The notes: generated from the sequence alone by a model not told the origin. Numbered from the stretch's first letter, positions 1 to 5,220 are shown. The stretch is 6,906 nucleotides of DNA from Solobacterium sp. (GCA_016284975.1 JAEEPV010000067.1:1-6906), one strand, 5' to 3'. Numbers and translations: made by a program.

Positions 1-211
1 CTGCTCCTTCCGGATACACACTCATTATGGTTTCCGTATTTTCAGTATTATTCACATTGCTTTCAGGATTCGGATTTCCTGATTCTCCTGCAGGAGTATT
101 ATTTATCCCCTGAGTATCGTCTTCATTTGCATATACCGGAATACCTGAAACACTCATTCCGATTGCTAAGAATAATGAAGCCAAAGCTTTCAAGGTCTTT
201 TTGTTCTTCAT
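1..211 (-). CDS. Secreted protein of unknown function, N-terminal part only (runs off the window start)
   Basis: Seen: reading leftwards from the ATG at 211, the frame is open for 70 codons to the window edge. It begins MKNKKTLKALASLFLAIG and continues with a hydrophobic core and a VYA cleavage site near residue 33, a classical Sec signal peptide. The mature part that is visible is low-complexity and rich in N, E, T, P and G (NEDDTQGINN, GNPNPESN), like the linker at the head of a surface or secreted protein. AGGAG ends six bases before this ATG. An in-frame ATG two codons upstream abuts the AGGAG and is less likely. Context: the leader carries a c-di-GMP-I-like riboswitch and a terminator, and that class often controls adhesins and exported proteins, so a surface protein is the likely identity. 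The functional domain lies outside the window and cannot be named. Confidence 0.85.
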   Translation of the reverse strand, partial: MKNKKTLKALASLFLAIGMSVSGIPVYANEDDTQGINNTPAGESGNPNPESNVNNTENTETIMSVYPEGA

Positions 212-229
212 AACCATCTCCTTCTGTGC

Positions 230-266
230 AAAAAACGCACTTCTCTATATGGATACAGAAAGTGCG
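230..266 (-). terminator. Intrinsic terminator in the leader, expression platform of the riboswitch
   Basis: On the minus strand CGCACTT (242-236 complement) pairs with AAGTGCG (266-260 complement) across a 17-base loop, and the hairpin is followed at once by six U residues (235-230). It lies between the aptamer and the ribosome site of the secreted-protein gene, so readthrough is needed for expression. The 3' strand of aptamer stem P3 can alternatively pair with the hairpin's upstream arm, as the antiterminator entry describes. Confidence 0.75.
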
Positions 267-306
267 CCTTTACTGGTGTTAAATACTTGCAGCTGGCTGA
301 CTTTCC
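257..306 (-). promoter_or_regulatory. Candidate antiterminator pairing between aptamer 3' strand and terminator arm
   Basis: On the minus-strand transcript GGAAAGUCAGCC (complement of 295-306) can pair with GGCGCACUUUCU (complement of 257-268). This gives seven contiguous pairs including one G-U, a two-base internal mismatch, then three G-C pairs. The first segment is part of the aptamer's P3/3' side and the second overlaps the upstream arm of the terminator. Ligand-stabilised folding of the aptamer would therefore free the terminator to form. The inferred outcome is an OFF switch. This comes from hand pairing, without energies. Confidence 0.5.
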
Positions 307-350
307 GGTCCCTGTAGCTTTGCGTCACAGGCTTTCACCTGCTTTGCTGA
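288..350 (-). promoter_or_regulatory. Cyclic-di-GMP-I (GEMM) riboswitch aptamer
   Basis: Read on the minus strand, the segment holds the GEMM hallmarks in order: GCAAAG, the stem CAGGU-GAAA-GCCUG closed by a GNRA tetraloop, the conserved string GUGACGCAAAGC, then ACAGGGACC with a short P3 stem, and the 3' conserved AGCCAGCUGC. A short P1-like pairing CAGC/GCUG closes it. GEMM class I RNAs bind c-di-GMP (a subgroup prefers cGAMP) and regulate motility, adhesion and exported-protein genes. Here the aptamer sits in the leader of a signal-peptide-bearing protein, with a terminator 22 bases downstream. Recognition is by motif memory; a covariance-model hit to RF01051 would settle it. Confidence 0.85.
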
Positions 351-359
351 TTCTTTATT

Positions 360-387
360 AAAGGCAAAGAAAAACAACTTTGCCTTT
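360..387. repeat. Perfect 10-bp inverted repeat in the riboswitch leader
   Basis: AAAGGCAAAG (360-369) and CTTTGCCTTT (378-387) form a perfect hairpin with an 8-base loop. On the minus strand it falls right after the predicted transcription start and before the aptamer, so it may be a 5'-end stabilising stem-loop. Neither side has a long U tract, so it is not called a terminator. Confidence 0.5.
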
Positions 388-397
388 TGCATCTTAT

Positions 398-426
398 AGT
401 CTATCCACTCAAAACCGATCTGACAA
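398..426 (-). promoter_or_regulatory. Candidate sigma-A promoter for the riboswitch-controlled secreted-protein gene
   Basis: Minus strand: TTGTCA (complement of 421-426) and TAGACT (complement of 398-403) are separated by 17 bases. This gives 5/6 and 4/6 matches to the -35 and -10 consensus. AT-rich DNA, including the palindrome TAAATATATTTA (436-447), lies upstream like an UP element. The predicted start just ahead of the leader hairpin and aptamer is consistent with the call. Confidence 0.45.
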
Positions 427-524
427 TATATGAAATAAATATATTTAATATACATCCCATCATTACGTTTCCCCGTACGGTATGAAAAATCTGCTGTGTG
501 CGTGATCTGTAAAATATTGTTTTA

Positions 525-555
525 TTGCTACTGGAAAGATGACCTGTAGTATAAC
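525..555 (+). promoter_or_regulatory. Weak candidate promoter for the macrodomain-pyrophosphatase operon
   Basis: TTGCTA (525-530) could be a -35 box, with TAGTAT (547-552, 16-base spacer) or TATAAC (550-555, 19-base spacer) as the -10. It is the best match between the divergent leader and the macrodomain start, but neither combination is close to consensus. Confidence 0.3.
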
Positions 556-607
556 TTAATACATAAAGATCCTGTTGCAGGATTTATAGCTATGGAGCAG
601 AAAACCT

Positions 608-1135
608 ATGAGCAATACGATAATCAAAACCATTCTTGGTGATATTACAAAGGTGAAAGAAGTCGAAGCGATCGTCAATGCCGCGAACCGTAGCCTTTTG
701 GGAGGCGGCGGAGTGGACGGCGCAATACACCATGCAGCCGGACCGCAGCTTCTGGAAGAATGCAGAACATTACATGGATGTGATACCGGTGACGCAAAGA
801 TCACCGGGGCATATAACCTTCCCTGTAAGTATGTAATTCATACAGTTGGGCCGATCTACAGCGGCGGCAGCCATAACGAAGAGAATTTACTTAAAAGCTG
901 CTATACCCGATCCCTGCAGACGGCAGAAGAAAACGGGATACGCAGTATCGCGTTCCCTTCTGTTTCAACCGGAGTATATTCTTATCCGGTAGATGAAGCC
1001 GCGAAAGCCGCTGTATCCGCTGTAAGGAACTATGTCAGTGAACATCCGGATGCGTTTGATCTTGTTATGTGGGTACTGTTTGACCAGCATACAAAGAACG
1101 CCTATGATTGCGCACTGGAAGACATTCCGGCATAA
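608..1135 (+). CDS. Macrodomain protein, ADP-ribose / O-acetyl-ADP-ribose hydrolase (YmdB/MacroD-like)
   Basis: Seen: 175 residues, the usual size of a stand-alone macrodomain. GDIT (11-14) starts the ADP-ribose pocket, VNAAN (23-27) is the signature with the catalytic-region Asn, [14 protein letters not shown] (32-45) is the glycine-rich loop with the conserved Asp38, and STGVYSYP (120-127) is the distal phosphate loop. The last is normally STGVYGYP, so Ser125 is a small departure. Family knowledge: such MacroD/YmdB-type enzymes are cytosolic and remove ADP-ribose from acidic side chains or deacetylate O-acetyl-ADP-ribose. The start is preceded by GGAG (594-597) at ten bases. Only 33 bases and no terminator separate it from the pyrophosphatase gene, so the two are probably co-transcribed. 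The physiological substrate cannot be read from sequence. A DUF3990 ART-like gene lies 4.3 kb downstream but in another transcription unit. Confidence 0.93.
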   Translation: MSNTIIKTILGDITKVKEVEAIVNAANRSLLGGGGVDGAIHHAAGPQLLEECRTLHGCDTGDAKITGAYNLPCKYVIHTVGPIYSGGSHNEENLLKSCYTRSLQTAEENGIRSIAFPSVSTGVYSYPVDEAAKAAVSAVRNYVSEHPDAFDLVMWVLFDQHTKNAYDCALEDIPA

Positions 1136-1168
1136 GAACATCGATTTAACGAAAGGAAGATAACCGTT

Positions 1169-2296
1169 ATGACAGAAAACAAAACCAAGTATTTACCGTT
1201 ACTGATAATCACCTTCTGCATTACCGCAGTACTGGGTTACTTTACCGGAAACGCAGGTGTTAACAAACCAACAGCAGACACTTCATCGGTAATGGAAGAA
1301 CTGCAGGCACTGAACCGGGAATCCGTAATGCATATGAGCCCGGAGGGAACGATCCATGTAATCGGACATAAGAGTCCGGATTCCGATACGGTATGTTCAG
1401 CCATTGCCTATGCAAGACTGCTGAACATGCTGGGATATGATGCGGTACCGAATATTACGGAAAAAGTAAACAATGAGACCGCTTATATTCTGGAACAGGC
1501 TGGCGTGGAAATGCCGGAGATACTGGAAAGTGCTGCCGGAGAGACGGTATTTATGGTCGACCACAGTGAATATATCCAGGCTGCGAATGATATGGAAGAT
1601 GCCCATGTAATCGGCGTTCTGGATCATCATGGTGTCGGTACGCTGAACACCGGTCATCAGGTTGTCTATCAGGCAAGACCAATTGGTGCTACCGCAACGA
1701 TCGTCTGGCTGGATTATTTGAATTACGGGCTGGAAATCGATCAGCAAACTGCCTACATACTGCTTTCTGCAATCCTTTCGGATACTTCTAATCTGACCGT
1801 TACCTCAACGACCGATGCAGACCGCAAAGCGATACCCGCTCTTGCAGAGATCGCTGGTGTATCCGATATCGAAGCATTGTTTAAAATACTGCATGAAAAG
1901 AGTTTTTCCTATGAAGGAATGACCGATCTGGAAATCCTGTTTTCCGACTACAAAGAATATGAGGTGGGCACTGTAACCTTTGGTATCGGACAGATCAACT
2001 CTTTGAATGAAGAAACATCAAAAGATCTTAGTTCAAGGATGAAGAATATTGCAGAAGAAGCCTGCGCACAGAAAGATGTAGATCTCCTTTTCGCAAGCGT
2101 CGGTATTCGTGAGGATGGGGTAAAGATTGATTATATTGTTCCTCTGAATGACGCATCAAAACAGATGATGGAAGATGCTTTCCCGAACTATGACGAATAT
2201 GATGGTACTTCTTACATCTATCGTACCGGTCTGGGAAGAAAGACGAAGTTTGTGCCGGGATTAACAGATTATATTTCAGCACATCCGCATGAATAA
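1169..2296 (+). CDS. Family II (DHH) manganese-dependent inorganic pyrophosphatase with N-terminal membrane anchor
   Basis: Role: hydrolysis of PPi to two phosphates at a Mn/Mg cluster. Seen: 375 residues. GHKSPDSD (66-73) supplies metal ligands His67, Asp71 and Asp73, VDHSE (130-134) supplies Asp131, LDHH (151-154) gives the DHH histidines, IGATATIV (172-179) and LSDT (203-206, Asp205) complete the DHH domain. The C-terminal DHHA2 domain ends with GLGRKTKFVP (354-363), whose Arg-Lys corresponds to the substrate-binding RK pair. All catalytic positions appear intact. Canonical PpaC proteins are about 310 residues and cytosolic. This one has about 58 extra N-terminal residues with a hydrophobic segment (about 8-25) preceded by Lys5 and Lys7, predicting N-in/C-out topology with the enzyme outside the membrane. 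AAGGAAG (1153-1159) sits nine bases before the ATG and supports this long start. Second gene of the macrodomain operon; a strong terminator follows. Confidence 0.92.
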   Translation: MTENKTKYLPLLIITFCITAVLGYFTGNAGVNKPTADTSSVMEELQALNRESVMHMSPEGTIHVIGHKSPDSDTVCSAIAYARLLNMLGYDAVPNITEKVNNETAYILEQAGVEMPEILESAAGETVFMVDHSEYIQAANDMEDAHVIGVLDHHGVGTLNTGHQVVYQARPIGATATIVWLDYLNYGLEIDQQTAYILLSAILSDTSNLTVTSTTDADRKAIPALAEIAGVSDIEALFKILHEKSFSYEGMTDLEILFSDYKEYEVGTVTFGIGQINSLNEETSKDLSSRMKNIAEEACAQKDVDLLFASVGIREDGVKIDYIVPLNDASKQMMEDAFPNYDEYDGTSYIYRTGLGRKTKFVPGLTDYISAHPHE

Positions 2297-2326
2297 AAAT
2301 CACAGGGCACTCTGCCCTGTGGTTTT
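2296..2326. terminator. Bidirectional intrinsic terminator between convergent operons
   Basis: CACAGGGCA (2301-2309) and TGCCCTGTG (2313-2321) form a perfect 9-bp stem with a CTC loop. GTTTTTC follows on the plus strand, and ATTTTT follows the stem on the minus strand (2296-2300). It can end both the macrodomain-pyrophosphatase transcript and the PadR-DUF4097 transcript. Confidence 0.92.
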
Positions 2327-2328
2327 TC

Positions 2329-3348
2329 TTATCGAACGCGGATATCTCCGCTGATCGTCTGGATACTGACTTCGTTTCCTTCTTCAACCGATTGTACGCT
2401 CGAATCGATCGAACCAGACATGGTCCGCAGTTCAGCCCGGACTGCTTCCGGATGTTTCATCTTCAGCGATACATCTCCGCTGACCGTTTTGAACTGAATT
2501 GAATCAAATGTCTCTTTGATCTCGGCATCGATATCTCCGCTCTGACATGCGCAGGCAAGACTCCCTGCATTGTCACACCGGATATCCACATCGCCGCTTG
2601 CCAGTTCGGCATAAAAGCGATGAATATCCTTCAGACGGATATACGCATCTCCGCTGGTGGTCTTAACGGCCAGATCTTTTACTGAACCCTGACGGATCTC
2701 AAGATCCCCGCTGGTACTCTGGAACCGGATGGATTCCAGATTTACCATCTCTGCCGTAAGATCTCCTGACAGCACCTGAATATCTGCAGAATGCAGATGT
2801 TCCGGTATCTGCAGGAATACATCAATTCCATTCTGGAAGATCCTACCGCTTCTCAGCTCTTTGATCATAAGCGTATCATCTGTTACATCCATGGTGATCT
2901 GATCGAGATTCCCTTCTGCCCGAACATATACCATCTCATCCTGTGACGGACTCAGATGAATATCCATACTCATACCAGTGATTTCAATCTTCCCGATATT
3001 CGCATATACCTCTTCCCGGATACCGTTTTCTTCCCGTTCCTGGAACAGATTGTTGAACAGGGAATTCACCGAGTCAGTAAACCCGTGTATCGAGTCGGAA
3101 CCAAACGGATCAAACCGATATGCAGCTTCGGTTTTCTTTACCGCTCCGATCTCCCGCAGCAGTGCACGGATATCTCCCATGGACTCCAGAACGATCTGCT
3201 CTGCCGTTTCTTTGGGTTCTCCCTGAGCAATCAGATCTGCATAATGATCTGTCATATTCGCAAGAACTTCTTCCTTCAGGTTTTTAAGTTCTTCACTCAT
3301 TACAAACTCATCGAAGCATTGATCCAGTTTTGCCTTAATCCGTTCCAT
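2329..3348 (-). CDS. HAAS (DUF1700-like) domain plus DUF4097 beta-solenoid protein
   Basis: Seen: 339 residues from the ATG at 3348. Residues about 1-70 are helical and resemble the DUF1700/HAAS 'permease prefix' domain (LKNLKEEVLANMTDHYADLI, then GDIRALLREIG). From about 115 on, short beta strands repeat with an SGD turn at about 194, 213, 232, 251, 270, 290 and 333 and an SGS at 311. The period is 19 residues, drifting to 20-22, typical of DUF4097 right-handed solenoids. No signal peptide or membrane helix is visible, although relatives with these domains are often membrane proteins, so it may be cytosolic. Its start overlaps the end of padR by 14 bases, indicating translational coupling. 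Start choice: GGAAAGG lies ten bases before ATG 3348; an in-frame TTG at 3354 (two more residues) is the alternative. The pairing with PadR is a recurrent Firmicute arrangement, often linked to envelope stress; the function is otherwise unknown. Confidence 0.85.
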   Translation of the reverse strand: MERIKAKLDQCFDEFVMSEELKNLKEEVLANMTDHYADLIAQGEPKETAEQIVLESMGDIRALLREIGAVKKTEAAYRFDPFGSDSIHGFTDSVNSLFNNLFQEREENGIREEVYANIGKIEITGMSMDIHLSPSQDEMVYVRAEGNLDQITMDVTDDTLMIKELRSGRIFQNGIDVFLQIPEHLHSADIQVLSGDLTAEMVNLESIRFQSTSGDLEIRQGSVKDLAVKTTSGDAYIRLKDIHRFYAELASGDVDIRCDNAGSLACACQSGDIDAEIKETFDSIQFKTVSGDVSLKMKHPEAVRAELRTMSGSIDSSVQSVEEGNEVSIQTISGDIRVR

Positions 3349-3673
3349 CTCCAATCAGCCTTTCCAGCAATACTCTTGCATTATGAAATTCCCGGCAGCT
3401 TTCCTGATATGCCTGTCTGCCTGCTTCCGTAACTGTATAATAGCGGCGCCGTGCGCCGCTGTTTTCATCACCCCAGTAAGAAGTGATATAACCGTTTTTC
3501 TCCAGCCGCTTGAATGCGGTATAGAGGGTTGCTTCGTTCAGGCCATACTGATCATCCGTCAGCTTCAGGATCTGCTTGTTGATCTCATAGCCATAACTGT
3601 CTTTTTCACAGAGAAACCGTAACAAAATCGTATCGGTGTTTCCCCGTATCATGTCAGATGCAATGCCAGCCAT
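3335..3673 (-). CDS. PadR-family transcriptional regulator
   Basis: Seen: 112 residues, the size of the compact PadR-s2 group. Helix 1 reads MIRGNTDTILLRFL (8-21), followed by the family signature SYGYE (26-30). The recognition helix region is LNEATLYTAFKRLEKNGYI (45-63), and the wing is GARRRYYTVTEAGR (73-86), with a short C-terminal dimerisation helix. Family knowledge: PadR proteins are dimeric winged-helix repressors, usually autoregulatory and responsive to small molecules or stress. It is the second gene of a three-gene operon. Its ATG is five bases after the stop of the 50-residue peptide gene and has only a weak GGTAAG ahead of it, so translation is probably coupled to the upstream reading frame. 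The perfect inverted repeat at 3870-3890, over the operon's -35 box, is the natural operator candidate. Confidence 0.93.
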   Translation of the reverse strand: MAGIASDMIRGNTDTILLRFLCEKDSYGYEINKQILKLTDDQYGLNEATLYTAFKRLEKNGYITSYWGDENSGARRRYYTVTEAGRQAYQESCREFHNARVLLERLIGDGTD

Positions 3674-3678
3674 GATAC

Positions 3679-3831
3679 TTACCGGGTGCTCTGTGTCGGA
3701 TAATAGAACTGAATGCCGCTGTAGCAGCAGGAGTAAAAGTCTTTATTGGCATTGAACTCCTTCTGGTTAAAGCTGGCTGTATTTACCGGTTTTTTATTTG
3801 TCTTGGTGTTTTTGATCACTTTGTTTTCCAT
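3679..3831 (-). CDS. Small 50-residue peptide of unknown function, first gene of the PadR operon
   Basis: Seen: an ATG at 3831, 49 further codons and a TAA. A good ribosome site, GAGAGGTG, ends six bases before the ATG, and a near-consensus promoter lies just upstream. The N-terminal half is basic and hydrophilic (MENKVIKNTKTNKKP). The C-terminal part is aromatic with a double cysteine (Cys35, Cys36): FYSCCYSGIQFYYPT. There is no signal peptide or membrane helix. The stop codon is five bases from the padR start, which itself has a poor ribosome site, so coupling to padR translation is likely. I do not recognise a family. Possibilities are a regulatory or leader peptide for padR, a modified-peptide precursor, or a metal- or redox-sensing partner of the repressor; none is demonstrated. 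Confidence 0.65.
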   Translation of the reverse strand: MENKVIKNTKTNKKPVNTASFNQKEFNANKDFYSCCYSGIQFYYPTQSTR

Positions 3832-3856
3832 GTCATTCACCTCTCTGTTCATCTAT

Positions 3857-3885
3857 AACATAATTCTAGATACCTTATCTGTCAA
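3857..3885 (-). promoter_or_regulatory. Sigma-A promoter of the peptide-padR-DUF4097 operon
   Basis: Minus strand: a perfect TTGACA -35 (complement of 3880-3885), a 17-base spacer and TATGTT as -10 (complement of 3857-3862, 4/6). It drives towards the small peptide gene, whose ATG is about 26 bases beyond the -10. Confidence 0.7.
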
Positions 3886-3890
3886 GGTAT
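3870..3890. promoter_or_regulatory. Inverted repeat over the -35 box, candidate PadR operator
   Basis: ATACCTT (3870-3876) and AAGGTAT (3884-3890) are perfect 7-bp arms with a 7-bp spacer. The repeat covers the whole TTGACA element of the PadR operon promoter. That position would block RNA polymerase, and dimeric PadR repressors bind such dyads at their own promoters. Assignment to this PadR is inference. Confidence 0.55.
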
Positions 3891-3948
3891 GTTGAAAAGA
3901 AAATGCAAAATTTTTCATTCCTGAATTATTCTGTTTTCGAATTGAGGA

Positions 3949-3977
3949 TTGTTAAATTTTTCCCTTAATACTATACT
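3949..3977 (+). promoter_or_regulatory. Promoter of the Fic-family gene
   Basis: TTGTTA (3949-3954, 4/6) and TATACT (3972-3977, 5/6) are separated by exactly 17 bases. The -10 box lies inside the loop of the palindrome at 3960-3990. The start site would be about 3984, giving a leader of roughly 40 bases before the fic ATG. Confidence 0.6.
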
Positions 3978-3990
3978 TAGATTAAGGGAA
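3960..3990. promoter_or_regulatory. 10-bp palindrome around the fic -10 box, candidate operator
   Basis: TTCCCTTAAT (3960-3969) and ATTAAGGGAA (3981-3990) are perfect arms separated by 11 bases that include the -10 box. The half-site centres are 21 bp apart, two helical turns, which suits a dimeric DNA-binding protein. The Fic protein ends in a winged-helix-like domain, so autoregulation is the simplest reading, but this is inference. Confidence 0.55.
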
Positions 3991-4012
3991 TCATTATCGT
4001 TTTTGCATTTTC

Positions 4013-4018
4013 AGGAGG
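4013..4018 (+). promoter_or_regulatory. AGGAGG ribosome binding site that fixes the Fic start
   Basis: A full AGGAGG lies five bases before ATG 4024. The reading frame is open 75 bases further upstream to another ATG at 3949, but that codon overlaps the -35 box and has no ribosome site, so 4024 is the start. Confidence 0.9.
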
Positions 4019-4023
4019 ATGAG

Positions 4024-5085
4024 ATGCGAGAATTCAATTACTCATTGATCAATGACCGGAAATGGGATACCGAAACGCTCAGGTTGTTTTCAGCGATTTA
4101 CAAGACCACCGGCAGACAGGAAATCTTTTTGAAACAGAAGTCACAGGAACTGGAAAAGCTGACCGATATTGCCAAAATACAGAGCACAAAAGCATCCAAT
4201 GCCCTGGAAGGCATCCGTGCATCAAACAACCGCATCAAACAGCTGGTCGCAGATAATGCCATACCAAGAAACCGCAATGAAGAGCTGATCGCCGGATACC
4301 GGGATGCGCTTGAAATCATTTATGAAAGCTATGATGCGGTTCCGATCGTACCGAATTATATCTTGTTGCTGCACCGGATCCTCTTCAGTCATACAACAGA
4401 TTCACATGCCGGTAAAACCAAGAACATTCAGACCTATTTCGATACAAACCCGTCCGGTAAGAGTTCTTCATATTTCACAACCGCTTCTCCTTCCGAAGCA
4501 CCGGTAATGCTGGAACAACTCTGTGCAGAATTTAACCGGGTAATCGACCGTAAAGAGGTTGACCCTCTGCTTGCGATTACAGTATTCATCCGTGATTTTC
4601 TCTGTATCAATCCGTTCAATGACGGCAACAGCCGGATGAGCCGGTTATTACTGTCATTACTGCTGTACAAAAACGGATTTCTTGCCGGCAAGTATATTTC
4701 TCTGGAAGCTAAAATTGCAGAAAACCCGGAACTTTACAGGGATGTCCTGTTTGAGTCGATAGACGGATGGCATGAAGGTACCGACAATCCAATTCCATTC
4801 ATTAAATACCACCTGAACATCATTTCTTCTGCCTGTAAAGATTTTGAAGAGCGTTTATCACTTGTTGAGGACAAGCATTCTGCACTGGAAACCGTGCAGA
4901 TGGCAGCACAGACACTGAATGGCAGATTTTCCAAACAGGATATTCGAAAGCTGTGCCCTTCCCTCAGCATCAGCTCCATTGAAGGTGCACTGCGTAAGAT
5001 GACGGAATACGGAGAACTGATACGAGAGGGCATCGGTAAAAGCACTACGTATTATCGATCTGAGCAAAATATCGATACCCTCTGA
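4024..5085 (+). CDS. Fic-family protein with degenerate catalytic motif and C-terminal winged helix
   Basis: Seen: 353 residues with the Fic_N, Fic and winged-helix layout. Fic_N contains AKIQSTKASNALEGI, in which S58-x3-E62-G63 is the inhibitory S/T-xxx-E-G/N motif of class II Fic proteins. The Fic core reads DFLCINPFNDGNSRMSRLL (191-209). The family pattern is HPFxDGNGR, and here the catalytic His is Asn196 (AAT, 4609-4611) and the anion-hole Gly is Ser203 (AGC, 4630-4632). Each is one base from the consensus codon. Residues about 280-345 resemble a winged helix (FSKQDIRKLCPSLSISSIEGALRKM). Family knowledge: Fic enzymes transfer AMP or other nucleotides to hydroxyl groups, and the His is the general base. 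AMPylation is therefore probably lost or changed, leaving perhaps a DNA-binding or decoy role. The frame is intact with an excellent ribosome site and a palindrome at the promoter. A relic of a second copy follows immediately downstream. Confidence 0.93.
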   Translation: MREFNYSLINDRKWDTETLRLFSAIYKTTGRQEIFLKQKSQELEKLTDIAKIQSTKASNALEGIRASNNRIKQLVADNAIPRNRNEELIAGYRDALEIIYESYDAVPIVPNYILLLHRILFSHTTDSHAGKTKNIQTYFDTNPSGKSSSYFTTASPSEAPVMLEQLCAEFNRVIDRKEVDPLLAITVFIRDFLCINPFNDGNSRMSRLLLSLLLYKNGFLAGKYISLEAKIAENPELYRDVLFESIDGWHEGTDNPIPFIKYHLNIISSACKDFEERLSLVEDKHSALETVQMAAQTLNGRFSKQDIRKLCPSLSISSIEGALRKMTEYGELIREGIGKSTTYYRSEQNIDTL

Positions 5086-5105
5086 ATTCGCCATCCTAAG
5101 GCGTT

Positions 5106-5220
5106 GTTATAGTTTTTAAGCTATGTGTTAACTCCCAAAGAAATATGCACCAAGCAGTTTATCCCCTGCTTTCGATTATGGTATTTCATTTATGCCTTTC
5201 TTTGTATCAATCCATTCAAC
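5106..5220 (+). pseudogene. Frameshifted fragment of a second Fic gene (active-site region)
   Basis: The sequence parallels the intact fic gene upstream, about residues 161-199. In one frame it reads VIVFKLC (fic: VMLEQLC), later YPLLSIMVF (fic: DPLLAITVF). It then continues in the next frame as YAFLCINPFN (fic: RDFLCINPFN), because one extra T lies around 5182-5186. By hand, about 46 of 60 bases match fic 4561-4620. The relic also has Asn (AAT) in the catalytic-His position. It has no start, no Fic_N and no residues after NPFN, where cupin-like sequence takes over. It is probably the remnant of a tandem duplicate or of a related gene recombined away; non-functional as Fic. Confidence 0.7.

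Larger units (their letters stand above)
3899..4012. repeat. 12-bp perfect inverted repeat bracketing the fic promoter
   Basis: GAAAATGCAAAA (3899-3910) recurs inverted as TTTTGCATTTTC (4001-4012), with 90 bases between. The pair flanks the fic promoter and its palindrome, and the right copy touches the AGGAGG ribosome site. Both arms are AT-rich, so chance is not excluded. Confidence 0.4.

Noticed and set aside
360..388. Reading the leader hairpin as a plus-strand terminator
   Set aside because: Only four T residues follow the stem, and no plus-strand gene ends upstream of it; a leader hairpin on the minus transcript fits better.
473..480. CCGTACGG palindrome in the first intergenic region
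   Set aside because: An isolated 8-bp self-complementary site with no promoter relation; expected by chance at this scale.
2956..3432. Plus-strand frame of 158 codons opposite the HAAS-DUF4097 and padR genes
   Set aside because: It is a shadow of two well-supported genes, with no ribosome site and an implausible Cys/Phe/Ile-rich composition.
3949..4023. Upstream extension of the Fic frame to an ATG at 3949
   Set aside because: That ATG lies in the -35 box with no ribosome site, whereas AGGAGG precedes ATG 4024 at five bases; the extra 25 residues also lie ahead of the recognisable Fic_N start.
5089..5121. Possible terminator after fic (CGCC...GGCG followed by scattered T residues)
   Set aside because: The stem is only four base pairs and the T tract is interrupted, so it is too weak to call.
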